Shown here piece after piece: positions 28,690 to 40,696 of a stretch of 64,000 nt of DNA. The notes below the pieces were generated by a model, which ran no database searches, had not been told where the DNA came from, and worked only from the letters and a program-made list of their open reading frames with translations. How positions within the stretch are numbered: position 1 is the first letter of the stretch; every line of letters begins with the position of its first letter. Position numbers and translations under genes: made by a program. Source of the stretch: Rahnella bruchi (lineage in GTDB: Bacteria > Pseudomonadota > Gammaproteobacteria > Enterobacterales > Enterobacteriaceae); contig NZ_QZWI01000001.1 of NCBI RefSeq assembly GCF_003614975.1, positions 1 through 64,000 on the forward strand. The letters run 5' to 3'.

Positions 28690-28711
28690 CCCTCCCCTTC
28701 GCAGGGGAGGG
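28690..28711 (-). repeat. GC-rich palindromic repeat, copy 4 (minus orientation)
   Basis: CCCTCCCC, loop TTCGCA, GGGGAGGG is an exact match to the hairpin core of copy 2. It lies between the convergent hydrolase and HxlR genes, where it may serve as a transcription end point for both. Confidence 0.8.
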
Positions 28712-28729
28712 AGCGGCTCCAAATTTGTA

Positions 28730-29176
28730 TCAGATTTCAGGAATTATCGCCGTAATATCCTGACTTTCCAGCACCCGCCCGTCCTGCGCACGGATTTCCA
28801 GTTTACGCAGCGGCTGGCGGTTTTCGATATCCACCAGCAACGTACAGGCTTCGCCTTCCTCAAACAGGTATTCACTGCCCCACTGCCCCAGCGCGACCAG
28901 CACCGGTTGCAGCGCCAGCCCTTTTTCTGTCAGCACGTAATCCTGATACGCCGAACCATCGGCAGCCGGTTCTACCTTCAAAATCTCCTCAGCTACCAGC
29001 GCTTTCAGCCGGGTACTGAGAATGTTTTTTGCCGCGCCCAGGCTGCGCTGAAATTCACTAAAGCGTGAAATTCCTCGCATGGCGTCGCGCACGATCAGCA
29101 GCGTCCACCAGTCGCCAATTAAATCGAGCGCACGGCCTGCCGGACAAGGCGTGTTTTCCAGACGGGTTCGTTTCAT
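28730..29176 (-). CDS. HxlR-family transcriptional regulator
   Basis: The 148-residue winged helix protein shows the HxlR signature: CPAGRALDLIGDWWTLLIVRDAM near residues 11-33, FSEFQRSLGAAKNILSTRLKALVAEEIL, and YVLTEKGLAL. The first cysteine (Cys11) is the one that often senses electrophiles or redox state in this family. The protein extends about 40 residues beyond the usual 100-110. It is divergent from a short-chain dehydrogenase gene across a 112-base gap containing a perfect inverted repeat, the standard layout in which the regulator represses its neighbour. Confidence 0.9.
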   Translation of the reverse strand: MKRTRLENTPCPAGRALDLIGDWWTLLIVRDAMRGISRFSEFQRSLGAAKNILSTRLKALVAEEILKVEPAADGSAYQDYVLTEKGLALQPVLVALGQWGSEYLFEEGEACTLLVDIENRQPLRKLEIRAQDGRVLESQDITAIIPEI

Positions 29177-29215
29177 GGCACTTCCTGTTCAACGCGTTTT
29201 AAAGAATCTGGTTGC

Positions 29216-29257
29216 ATTATAAAACCACTGATGCTAAAAATCATCTGGTTTTATAAT
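29216..29257. promoter_or_regulatory. Inverted repeat between HxlR and SDR genes, likely operator
   Basis: Two perfect 12-base arms, ATTATAAAACCA (29216-29227) and TGGTTTTATAAT (29246-29257), are separated by 18 bases in the divergent promoter region. HxlR dimers bind such palindromes. Promoter -10 elements for both genes may overlap the arms. Confidence 0.6.
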
Positions 29258-29288
29258 TAAACCACTTTATCAACGCAGAGGTTCTCCC

Positions 29289-30083
29289 ATGTCAGATTCA
29301 ATTCGCTCCAAATCTGTTGCTCTAATCACCGGCGCATCCACTGGTATTGGCGCGACGTATGCCGACCGTCTGGCGAAACGCGGCTACGATTTAATCCTCG
29401 TGGCCCGTGACGCTGACCGCCTTAATGCGCTGTCAGACCGCCTGCAACAGGAATCCGGCGTTAATATCACCGTGCTGCCTGCTGACCTGACCCGTAGCGA
29501 AGATCTCGCCCGCGTAGAAGATTTCATCCGCGCCAATCCGCAAATTTCACTGCTGGTGAATAATGCGGGTGCTTCGCTGAAAGCCGGTTTTGAGAACAGC
29601 GATGCCGATGCTATCGAGAATCTGATCACACTGAATGTCACCTCTGTGGCGCGCCTTTCCCGCGTGGCGTTCGACGGTCTGATCAAACATAAAGACGGCG
29701 CGATTATCAATATCGCCTCGGTGATGGCCCTGACGCCGGAGCTGCAATCTGCGGTGTATTCCGCCACAAAAGCCTTTGTGCTGACCTTCAGCCAGACGTT
29801 GCAATTTGAAATGGCCGCACGCGGTTTGTACGTTCAGGCCGTATTGCCTGCCGCAACGCGTACGGAAATCTGGGCGCGCTCGGGTAAAAATATCGATGAA
29901 GTGCCGGGTGTGATGGAAGTCGGTGAACTGGTGGACGCCGCGCTGCTGGGCTTTGACCGTAAAGAAAAAGTCACCATTCCACCATTGCAGGATGAAAAAC
30001 AGTGGGACGAATTTGACGCGCTGCGCTCGGCGATGGTACCGAATTTCCTGCAATCCCACGCGGCACCACGTTACAAAGCCTGA
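29289..30083 (+). CDS. Short-chain dehydrogenase/reductase
   Basis: The 264-residue SDR oxidoreductase has the cofactor motif TGASTGIG near residue 15, the NNAG motif (LLVNNAG) near residue 92, and the catalytic Ser with YSATK. The basic residues after the first strand (ARDADR) favour NADP(H). The substrate cannot be inferred. Adjacent HxlR-type control hints at a role in handling aldehydes, quinones or other reactive carbonyls. GAGG-type ribosome-binding bases lie upstream of the ATG. Confidence 0.9.
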   Translation: MSDSIRSKSVALITGASTGIGATYADRLAKRGYDLILVARDADRLNALSDRLQQESGVNITVLPADLTRSEDLARVEDFIRANPQISLLVNNAGASLKAGFENSDADAIENLITLNVTSVARLSRVAFDGLIKHKDGAIINIASVMALTPELQSAVYSATKAFVLTFSQTLQFEMAARGLYVQAVLPAATRTEIWARSGKNIDEVPGVMEVGELVDAALLGFDRKEKVTIPPLQDEKQWDEFDALRSAMVPNFLQSHAAPRYKA

Positions 30084-30175
30084 CAGTGAGACATTGGCCA
30101 GTAACATAAATTTACTGGTCAATGTTGATTTGCTTTGCAAATATGTTAATTCGACAACTTTGTGAAGTGAATACG

Positions 30176-30865
30176 ATGACTGAATATGTGATTGCTGCTC
30201 CACAGACTCCCTCTCTGGCTGTCGAAGGCCAGAGCGAACGTTTTCCCCTGCGCCGCGTGTACTGCGTGGGACGTAACTATTCCGAACATGCTCGTGAAAT
30301 GGGGCATGACCCGGATCGCGAACCGCCATTTTTCTTCGGTAAACCGGCTGATGCGGTTATTCCTGCCAGCGGTAACGTGCCCTATCCGACCCTGACCGAA
30401 GACCTGCATTACGAAGTCGAACTGGTCGTGGCGATTGCCAAAGTCGGCAAGAATATCTCCCCTGAAGATGCGCTTTCACACGTGTGGGGTTATACCGTGG
30501 GCGTGGATTTAACCCGTCGCGATATCCAGGCACAGGCCAAGAAACAGGGGCGTCCGTGGGATTTCGCTAAAGGTTTTGATGATTCCGCACCCGCCAATCC
30601 GCTATTGCCGGTCAGCCAGACAGGTCATCCTGCCAGCGGTAAAATCTGGCTGGATGTGAACGGTGAAAAACGTCAGCGCGGCGATTTGAGCGACCAGATC
30701 TGGCAGGTCGCAGATGTGATCAGTTATCTGTCGCAGGCCGTGGAACTCAAACCGGGTGACCTGATTTACACCGGCACACCAGCGGGCGTCGGTGCGGTGG
30801 TGCGCGGTGATGTGATTACCGGTGGCATCGAAGGTCTGAGCGATTTCAGCTTTACCATCGTGTGA
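30176..30865 (+). CDS. Fumarylacetoacetate hydrolase family protein
   Basis: The 229-residue protein has the FAH catalytic domain. It includes YCVGRNYSEHARE near residue 31, the metal-binding glutamates of DLHYEVELVVAI (near residue 78), the GYTVGVDLTRRD segment, and the TGTPAGVG loop near the C-terminus. Members hydrolyse or decarboxylate acylpyruvates and related dicarboxylates with Mg2+. It is close to E. coli YcgM in size and layout. I start it at the ATG at 30176; an upstream in-frame ATG at 30122 adds 18 unrelated residues. It follows the SDR gene by 92 bases in the same direction. Confidence 0.88.
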   Translation: MTEYVIAAPQTPSLAVEGQSERFPLRRVYCVGRNYSEHAREMGHDPDREPPFFFGKPADAVIPASGNVPYPTLTEDLHYEVELVVAIAKVGKNISPEDALSHVWGYTVGVDLTRRDIQAQAKKQGRPWDFAKGFDDSAPANPLLPVSQTGHPASGKIWLDVNGEKRQRGDLSDQIWQVADVISYLSQAVELKPGDLIYTGTPAGVGAVVRGDVITGGIEGLSDFSFTIV

Positions 30866-30885
30866 TTCATCCAGGACGTCTGACC

Positions 30886-31692
30886 TCAGGCGTCCTTCTC
30901 CCCAATTTTTCTCTGATTCTCTTCTTCAATAATCGGGATTAGCTTCTCAAACGCACAGGCGCTGGACGGGTCAAACAGCGAAAGCGTTTCAATCTGGCTC
31001 AGTAAAATCACTTTGCGAAATTTCAGCACATTCGCTGGCGAAGACACCGGCGTAATTCCGTGTTCCTGATAATAACGGGCGTAGTTATGCTCGACGCGCA
31101 GTTCCAGCGTGTCTTTATCGCGATAACCACTGACCATGGGGATCACCACCACATTATCCGACGAACTGGTTTCACAGCGCGCCGTATGCACCATGCCGAT
31201 ATAGACGCGTCGCGACTGAAGCGTAATAAACACCATATCGCCCTCTTCCATGCACTGATACAGCAATCCTTCCACGCCATTGGCGCGGGTGAGTTGCTTA
31301 TAAAGTTGCTTGCGTCCGGCGGTATTGAGCCGCAGGCCCGGCGACCAGGTGGTGCGTACCAGACACAGCATCACGGAGACACCAAGCATAATGACCACAG
31401 GCGCCTGGATCCCTAAGAAACTCCAGTTAATAAAATCACGGTGATAATGCACATCCTGATGCAGATGCGGGATCGCGGGCAGCCAGTTAACGACTTCTGA
31501 AATCCCCCACAGCGCCAGATACACCAGCGCAATCACCAGCACGCCCTGTAGCACAAAAATACAGCCGTACAGCGCCACCAGGAAATGCACGTCCCAGCCG
31601 AAAGTTCGTTTAAGTTTAAAACGCGATGAGATGTCGCGGGTGGTATACCAGTACCCGCAGACCATTAACACCATGAATACCGCTGTGGCCAT
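30886..31692 (-). CDS. Inner-membrane protein of unknown function
   Basis: This 268-residue protein is not recognised. It has hydrophobic segments at about residues 1-15, 33-68 and 90-112, giving an N-terminal membrane part of three to four spans. A soluble C-terminal region of about 150 residues follows, containing a small beta-rich segment (MVFITLQSRRVYIGMVHTA, later VVVIPMVSGYRDKDTLELR). That layout resembles other membrane-anchored proteins with SH3/PRC-like modules, but I can name no family. Its ATG overlaps the stop of the small gene upstream (TAATG), so the two form a unit. It is convergent with the FAH gene. Confidence 0.6.
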   Translation of the reverse strand: MATAVFMVLMVCGYWYTTRDISSRFKLKRTFGWDVHFLVALYGCIFVLQGVLVIALVYLALWGISEVVNWLPAIPHLHQDVHYHRDFINWSFLGIQAPVVIMLGVSVMLCLVRTTWSPGLRLNTAGRKQLYKQLTRANGVEGLLYQCMEEGDMVFITLQSRRVYIGMVHTARCETSSSDNVVVIPMVSGYRDKDTLELRVEHNYARYYQEHGITPVSSPANVLKFRKVILLSQIETLSLFDPSSACAFEKLIPIIEEENQRKIGEKDA

Positions 31693-31889
31693 TACAGCAC
31701 GCTCATGCGTTTGACATGACGGGCGAAATCTTCCTGCATATCCTGATTGGCCGGATTCACGGACGCCGTACCGTTTTCATCAATCAGAATACGCTCGCCC
31801 TCTTCGAGCGTGTTTTCCATATCTGCGGCACTGAATAACCCGAGGAATTTTTCCGGGCTGGAGAAAATCTGCAACACAATCTTGATCAT
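31692..31889 (-). CDS. Small protein, partner of the unknown membrane protein
   Basis: The 65-residue product begins MIKIVLQIFSSPEKFLGLFSA and ends with an acidic then basic tail (EDFARHVKRMSVL). I chose the ATG at 31887-31889 because AGAGG precedes it at proper distance; an in-frame ATG at 31904 would give 70 residues. No family is recognised. The TAATG overlap with the following 268-residue gene implies coupled translation, and possibly a physical partnership. Confidence 0.5.
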   Translation of the reverse strand: MIKIVLQIFSSPEKFLGLFSAADMENTLEEGERILIDENGTASVNPANQDMQEDFARHVKRMSVL

Positions 31890-31990
31890 AGGTTTACCTC
31901 TCAAAACTAAAGAGTAAGCCTAGTCAAAGGAGAGAGGGGCTGTGGCTGTTTCGGATTTTTTACGGGATCTGTTTTTACGCCAGCAGATAT

Positions 31991-32019
31991 AAAAAAGGGC
32001 CACCTTGCGGCAGCCCTTT
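31991..32019 (-). terminator. Rho-independent terminator of ansP
   Basis: On the minus strand a GC-rich hairpin (AGGGCTGCCGC / GTGGCCCT) is followed by six T. It lies 26 bases after the ansP stop. Confidence 0.8.
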
Positions 32020-32044
32020 GCTGAAAATCTCAGACGTCAATGAA

Positions 32045-33526
32045 TTACCTGACGTCCTGACCTTCATGATGTGCTTCTTCATGCGCGGCCTGTTCGGCAT
32101 GAACTTCAGCCGCACGTTTGCGCAGGCCAATCCAGCCCAGAACCAGCAGGATGATCAGCACCGGAATCGTCGCCACGGTATACGTGCCGTTCGGGTAATC
32201 AAATGCCATCAGGACCAGTACGCTTGCCAGGAAAGCCAGCGTCAGCCACGAAGTGACCGGTGCCCACGGCATTTTGAAGGAAACGTCTTTCGCGCGACCT
32301 TCTTTGATGGCTGTACGCAGCTTCATCTGGCAAACGATGATGAAAGCCCATGAACTGAGGATGCCGAGTGAAGCGACGTTCAGGACAATTTCAAACACCT
32401 GCGAAGGCACGTAGTAGTTGAGTACCACGCCGATCACATAAATACCCACGGTCACCAGAATGCCCGCGTAAGGCACCTGCTGCGCGCTCATTTTCGACAT
32501 GAATTTCGGCGCAGAACCGCCCATCGACAGGGAACGCAAAATACGACCGGTGGAATACAGCCCGGAGTTCAGGCTCGACAGCGCCGCAGTCAGCACCACG
32601 ATGTTCATGATGGTGCCGATATAAGGTACGCCAAGCTTACTGAAGAAGGTCACAAACGGGCTCTGGCCGGCCTGATACGCATTCCACGGTAATAACAGAA
32701 CCAGCAGCACCACAGAACCCACGTAGAATAATGCGATACGCCAGATAACACTGTTAATGGCTTTCGGCAATACTTTTTCAGGATTTTTGGTTTCGCCAGC
32801 CGCGGTCCCGACCAGTTCAATGGCCGCGAACGCGAAGACCACGCCCTGCACCAGAACCAGCGCCGGTAATAGGCCGTGCGGGAAGATACCGCCGTTGTCG
32901 GTTATCAGATGTAAACCGGTGGTATTGCCGTCCAGCTGTTTGCCGGTGCCGAGGAACACCACACCCACAATCAGGAACAGGGCAATTGCCGCCACCTTGA
33001 TCAGCGCAAACCAGAATTCCATTTCAGCGAACCACTTCACGCCGATCATGTTCATCGTGGCAACAATCGCCAGCGCGCCCAGCGCAAACATCCACTGCGG
33101 AACATCACCGAAGGTTCCCCAATAGTGCATGTAAAGAGCCACTGCGGTGATATCGACAATGCCGGTCATCGCCCAGTTAAGGAAATACATCCAGCCTGCA
33201 ACGTAAGAAGCTTTTTCGCCCAGGAACTCACGGGCATAAGAGACGAAACTGCCGCTGGTCGGACGGTGTAAAACCAGTTCGCCCAACGCACGTAAAATAA
33301 AGAATGAGAAAATACCGCACACCGCATACACGATGGCCAGCGCCGGGCCAGCCATCTGTAAACGCGCGCCCGCGCCGAGAAACAGACCGGTGCCGATAGA
33401 ACCACCAATGGCAATCATCTGTACCTGACGATTGCCCATACTTTTGTGATACCCGTGTTCGTGCGAGTCCAGCCAGCGTCTTTTCGCCGCCTGCTTCGCC
33501 TCTGCCGATTTCTTATGAGACTTCAT
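32045..33526 (-). CDS. ansP: L-asparagine permease
   Basis: The 493-residue APC-family transporter has 12 predicted spans. The soluble N-terminus AAKRRWLDSHEHGYHKSMGNRQVQM, the GGSIGTGLFLGAG substrate-binding loop, and RALGELVLHRPTSGSF match E. coli AnsP closely. It imports L-asparagine with the proton gradient. I start it at the ATG at 33524-33526 rather than the far upstream ATG at 33589, since family members begin near the AKRRWL segment. The C-terminal tail is unusually rich in His, Glu and Ala (EQAAHEEAHHEGQ). It forms a single-gene unit with its own terminator. Confidence 0.93.
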   Translation of the reverse strand: MKSHKKSAEAKQAAKRRWLDSHEHGYHKSMGNRQVQMIAIGGSIGTGLFLGAGARLQMAGPALAIVYAVCGIFSFFILRALGELVLHRPTSGSFVSYAREFLGEKASYVAGWMYFLNWAMTGIVDITAVALYMHYWGTFGDVPQWMFALGALAIVATMNMIGVKWFAEMEFWFALIKVAAIALFLIVGVVFLGTGKQLDGNTTGLHLITDNGGIFPHGLLPALVLVQGVVFAFAAIELVGTAAGETKNPEKVLPKAINSVIWRIALFYVGSVVLLVLLLPWNAYQAGQSPFVTFFSKLGVPYIGTIMNIVVLTAALSSLNSGLYSTGRILRSLSMGGSAPKFMSKMSAQQVPYAGILVTVGIYVIGVVLNYYVPSQVFEIVLNVASLGILSSWAFIIVCQMKLRTAIKEGRAKDVSFKMPWAPVTSWLTLAFLASVLVLMAFDYPNGTYTVATIPVLIILLVLGWIGLRKRAAEVHAEQAAHEEAHHEGQDVR

Positions 33527-33756
33527 TCGATCTTGTTCTCCAAAAATAACCTTCACCTGACGTCGGGTGCTGCAAGCAAACGATTGCAAGCCTCAACGTT
33601 TATGGGGTTTACCCACTGTAGTTTTTTTAGCCGGAACTGTTTTGGTGCAATAACGGCGAAGGATGCTACCTGTTCTCATTAACCGTGGCAAAAAAAACCG
33701 TCATAAAAAATTGTGAGCAGTCATATTTCGCACAACGAATTTTGCGTTTGCGTGCG

Positions 33757-34657
<901 letters not shown>

Positions 34658-34729
34658 ATCGGCCGCAGTCTGCGGATCTGCCGGATAATTTTACCAGATA
34701 CGATCCTCAGTCAGACGTAAATTTTGCAC

Positions 34730-36136
34730 TCAGAACGTGACGATGGCCTTAAGTCCGGTCACCCAGGCATCCTGCGTTTCCTTCACTCCACCCGGTCGGT
34801 ACCAGTATTGCAAATCCGGTTGCAGAATCAGCCAGGAGCGGACTTTAACCTGATAATACAGATCGGCGTTTACCGAATGCCCGGACAACGGCGTATACAG
34901 CGGATTACCGTAGTCATCCACCTGATAAATAGTGTTCAGATTTTCCTGATTCTGGCGGTAATGGTTGCTCATTTTAAGGTAGGTCATCCCAAAGCCCAGC
35001 CAGTCGTCGGGGCGCGCATCAAACAGCCCGCGATAGCGCATAGAAGCGGCCTGGGTGTAATGAATTGCATTACTGCGCTGATCGCCCAGCCCGAGACTGT
35101 AGGACACACTCATCCCCCGGTTCGGATCGTCCCCGCGCTGCGTCACCTGTTGATTGAAACCGGTATACATAAACCAGGTGCTACTGTGTTTGCGGTATCC
35201 TTCAGGGTCCGTTGCGCCGACGCTCTGCGTTTTCCCTTCCGACAAATCAGTTTGTGGTGAGTTGGTATACAGCAAACCGAAGTTATAAATCCCCGGTAAA
35301 CCATTCACTTTGGTTTTCAGTTCCGCCTCCATCGGCAGCAGAATACCGCGCGCACCTTTAAGCGAACCGCTCCAGGCGTATTTACGGTCCGACGCATCCG
35401 GGTTTTGTTCCATAATGCCGGTTTTCAGCGTCAGTTCCGGCGTCAGCTTGTACTGGATTGTGGTTCCCCAGTAGTGTTTATTCCAGTTATACCAGGTCAT
35501 CGAGTTAGCCGATTTGCCGCCGCACTGGCTGAGCAACTGGAAATCGCACGGGATAATCTGATCAAAATCCTGATTTTTGTTCATCATACCGATGCGCCAG
35601 TGCAATTTGCGGTCATCGAAACTGCGGCCAAACGTCAGCCAGCCCAGACGGGTAATCGACTGTCCGCCCCAGCTTTCCTGCGCGATATCGTTAAATCCGA
35701 CGCGTGGATCCTGCGTACGTTCTGACGTCAGGCTGTCGTTATGGTTACGGTTAACAATATTTCCTTCAATGGCAGCGTCAGGAATGCCGGTGTACATCTC
35801 CAGATCCTGGGTAAACGTCAGCGAGAACTGATCGATATATGCCAGATGTTTATCATGGTTATAACCACCACCCGCGTTATAAGACGATTCACTCAGATAG
35901 CCGAGCTGATAATGAAAACCGTGATCTTCGATAATCGGTCGGATGCCCATCATATCGCCGAGCATGCCTGCGCCGGGCGCCTCAAATCCTAAAACAGTGC
36001 CATTCCAGCTATCCGCTGCGTGCGCCGAATGAATGCCTGCAGTTAAAAAACACAGTGCCAGAACACTGCCTTTCAGTAGTCGGTTATTATTTATTAATTT
36101 ACAGGTAGGTGTAACAGAATTCTGAAAACGTTTCAT
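34730..36136 (-). CDS. Carbohydrate-selective outer-membrane porin, OprB family
   Basis: The 468-residue protein has a Sec signal peptide (hydrophobic LLKGSVLALCFLTAG and cleavage after AHA near residue 40). It then has the OprB pattern (GDMMGIRPIIEDHGFHYQLGYLSES near residue 60) with many aromatic-rich beta strands and ends in the outer-membrane signature phenylalanine (AIVTF). It should let beta-glucosides cross the outer membrane. E. coli uses the unrelated LamB-type BglH in the equivalent place, so the porin has been replaced by another family here. It follows bglB by 141 bases, a gap that contains a stable hairpin. Confidence 0.88.
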   Translation of the reverse strand: MKRFQNSVTPTCKLINNNRLLKGSVLALCFLTAGIHSAHAADSWNGTVLGFEAPGAGMLGDMMGIRPIIEDHGFHYQLGYLSESSYNAGGGYNHDKHLAYIDQFSLTFTQDLEMYTGIPDAAIEGNIVNRNHNDSLTSERTQDPRVGFNDIAQESWGGQSITRLGWLTFGRSFDDRKLHWRIGMMNKNQDFDQIIPCDFQLLSQCGGKSANSMTWYNWNKHYWGTTIQYKLTPELTLKTGIMEQNPDASDRKYAWSGSLKGARGILLPMEAELKTKVNGLPGIYNFGLLYTNSPQTDLSEGKTQSVGATDPEGYRKHSSTWFMYTGFNQQVTQRGDDPNRGMSVSYSLGLGDQRSNAIHYTQAASMRYRGLFDARPDDWLGFGMTYLKMSNHYRQNQENLNTIYQVDDYGNPLYTPLSGHSVNADLYYQVKVRSWLILQPDLQYWYRPGGVKETQDAWVTGLKAIVTF

Positions 36137-36199
36137 CTTGATATTTCCGTTTTATTATTTTAAATCATCATTATTATTATCGGGCAATACAGGGCGAGA

Positions 36200-36227
36200 C
36201 TGCAGCTTATAGAGTTATAAGCCGCAG
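36200..36227 (-). other. Intercistronic hairpin between bglB and the porin gene
   Basis: CTGCAGCTTATA and TATAAGCCGCAG pair almost perfectly around GAGT. No T-run follows on the minus strand, so it is more likely an mRNA-stabilising or processing hairpin than a terminator. Confidence 0.5.
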
Positions 36228-36277
36228 AGGTTATTTGCTATTTAGAAAATGTTGATTATAAAAATCAAAAAAGCAGA

Positions 36278-39581
<3,304 letters not shown>

Positions 39582-39655
39582 TCATCAGAGTAATGGCGTC
39601 GTGCACGACATTGCCGTTGTATTTCAAAGGGGCGGCCTGCCCCTGAATTCAGGCC

Positions 39656-39717
39656 AAAAAAAAACCTAAACTTCCGGCCTTTTCGCAATATGCGAAAAAA
39701 CGAGAAGTTTAGGTTTT
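39656..39717 (-). terminator. Leader terminator of the bgl operon, controlled by antitermination
   Basis: On the minus strand AAAACCTAAACTTC (39704-39717) pairs exactly with GAAGTTTAGGTTTT (39661-39674). A second small hairpin lies in the loop (TTTTTCGCATATTGCGAAAA), and a run of at least nine T follows. The first arm overlaps the last bases of the RAT, so RAT folding and terminator folding exclude each other. It sits 83 bases before the bglF start. Confidence 0.93.
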
Positions 39718-39739
39718 GCCTGTCAGACAGTAACAATCC
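39711..39739 (-). promoter_or_regulatory. Ribonucleic antiterminator (RAT) for BglG
   Basis: The minus strand reads GGATTGTTACTG, a short loop, then CAGGCAAAACCT, the canonical 29-nucleotide RAT bound by BglG/LicT CAT domains. Its 3' AAAACCT is the start of the terminator stem downstream. It shows that bglF-bglB-porin-bglG is controlled by BglG-type antitermination. Confidence 0.93.
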
Positions 39740-39807
39740 TGCTTTTCGAATGAATTCTCCGGCGAATCGCAGCCAGAAACAAGTCGTAATATCTGCCGGA
39801 TGATGAA

Positions 39808-39829
39808 ACTGTGATCGGCTTCAGATTTT
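39808..39829. promoter_or_regulatory. Possible CRP site upstream of the bgl leader
   Basis: TGTGATCGGCTTCAGA matches TGTGA-N6-TCACA with one deviation in the second half-site, 70 bases upstream of the RAT. Catabolite control of bgl operons through cAMP-CRP is known in E. coli. Confidence 0.35.
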
Positions 39830-39879
39830 GTGTTAACTGACGCTCTTTCCTGAGCGCCAGTCACACGATTTACTCTATA

Positions 39880-40542
39880 TCAGGCTGCGGTGACATCCGC
39901 AGAAACCAGGCTCAGCGCCCACTCTTCGGATACCGTATCCAGCTCCTCACGTGCTTTTTTCAGCCCCGCTTCGCGCGCTGCTTCATCGGAGAATTGCAAA
40001 GGCTGAGCATCCACAAACCACGGGTTTTCTACCCCGATAAATCCAAAAGCGTTTTTCAGCACCGGCGTCATCGCATCCATGTTAGCAAACGGACTGCCTT
40101 CACCGAGATCAGCGCCGCGCGTGGTCACAAACAGCACTTTCTTATCGCCCAGATTACCGGTAATGCTGCCGTCATCATGCAGATCATAAGTGACATTGGT
40201 ACGGATAATATTGTCGATGAATGTTTTGAACGTGGAAGGAATCGTCCAGTTATACATTGGCATGGCGCAAACCAGCGCATCCGCTTCCATCACGCGCTGA
40301 CACAGCGCATCAGATTCTGCCAGCACTTCGCGCATACGGTCAGTACGTTGCGCTTCAGGCGTATACGTGGCCTGCACAAATTCTGCCGAAATGTGTGGCT
40401 GCACATCTTCGGTGACATCCAGATAATCAATCTCGAGTTCAACGCCCTTATGTTGCAACTGTTCAATGAAATAGCGCCCCAGCGCACGGGAATTAGACCA
40501 CTGGTGAAATTTAGAACTTGCATCAACGTGTAGAATTTTCAT
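39880..40542 (-). CDS. azoR: FMN-dependent NADH:quinone reductase / azoreductase
   Basis: The 220-residue flavodoxin-like protein starts MKILHVDASSKFHQWSNSR, the FMN phosphate-binding loop of the AzoR family. It has CAMPMYNWTIPSTFKTFIDNI, the conserved PMYN motif followed by the dimer helix, and FVTTRGAD. AzoR reduces quinones and azo compounds by two electrons and protects against thiol-reactive stress. The ATG at 40540-40542 with AAAGGAA upstream matches the family start; an upstream extension to 40647 is not supported. It lies 154 bases downstream of an Rrf2-type regulator gene on the same strand, behind a palindrome that may be its operator. Confidence 0.9.
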   Translation of the reverse strand: MKILHVDASSKFHQWSNSRALGRYFIEQLQHKGVELEIDYLDVTEDVQPHISAEFVQATYTPEAQRTDRMREVLAESDALCQRVMEADALVCAMPMYNWTIPSTFKTFIDNIIRTNVTYDLHDDGSITGNLGDKKVLFVTTRGADLGEGSPFANMDAMTPVLKNAFGFIGVENPWFVDAQPLQFSDEAAREAGLKKAREELDTVSEEWALSLVSADVTAA

Positions 40543-40606
40543 GTTTTTCCTTTTGCCGTGGATGATCATCGGCGCTTTTAACTGAGGCTGTTTTGACCAG
40601 CACTGA

Positions 40607-40635
40607 TTAACTAGGACTGTATTTGTCGTAGTTAA
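40607..40635. promoter_or_regulatory. Palindrome in the azoR promoter, candidate Rrf2 operator
   Basis: TTAACTAGGAC and GTCGTAGTTAA form an inverted repeat with 10 of 11 matching positions around a 7-base spacer. A very similar 27-29 base site occurs upstream of the regulator gene (41228-41256). Two copies in these two promoters support a shared binding site. Confidence 0.6.
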
Positions 40636-40696
40636 AAATACGCCCAAAGATACCCCGCTGGCAAGTGCCAGTGAGAAAAAAGTCTGAAAGAATGGA

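Noticed and set aside
39656-39739. Leader structure considered as a metabolite riboswitch
   Set aside because: The sequence is a canonical protein-bound RAT next to a terminator, and the cognate BglG gene is in the same operon.
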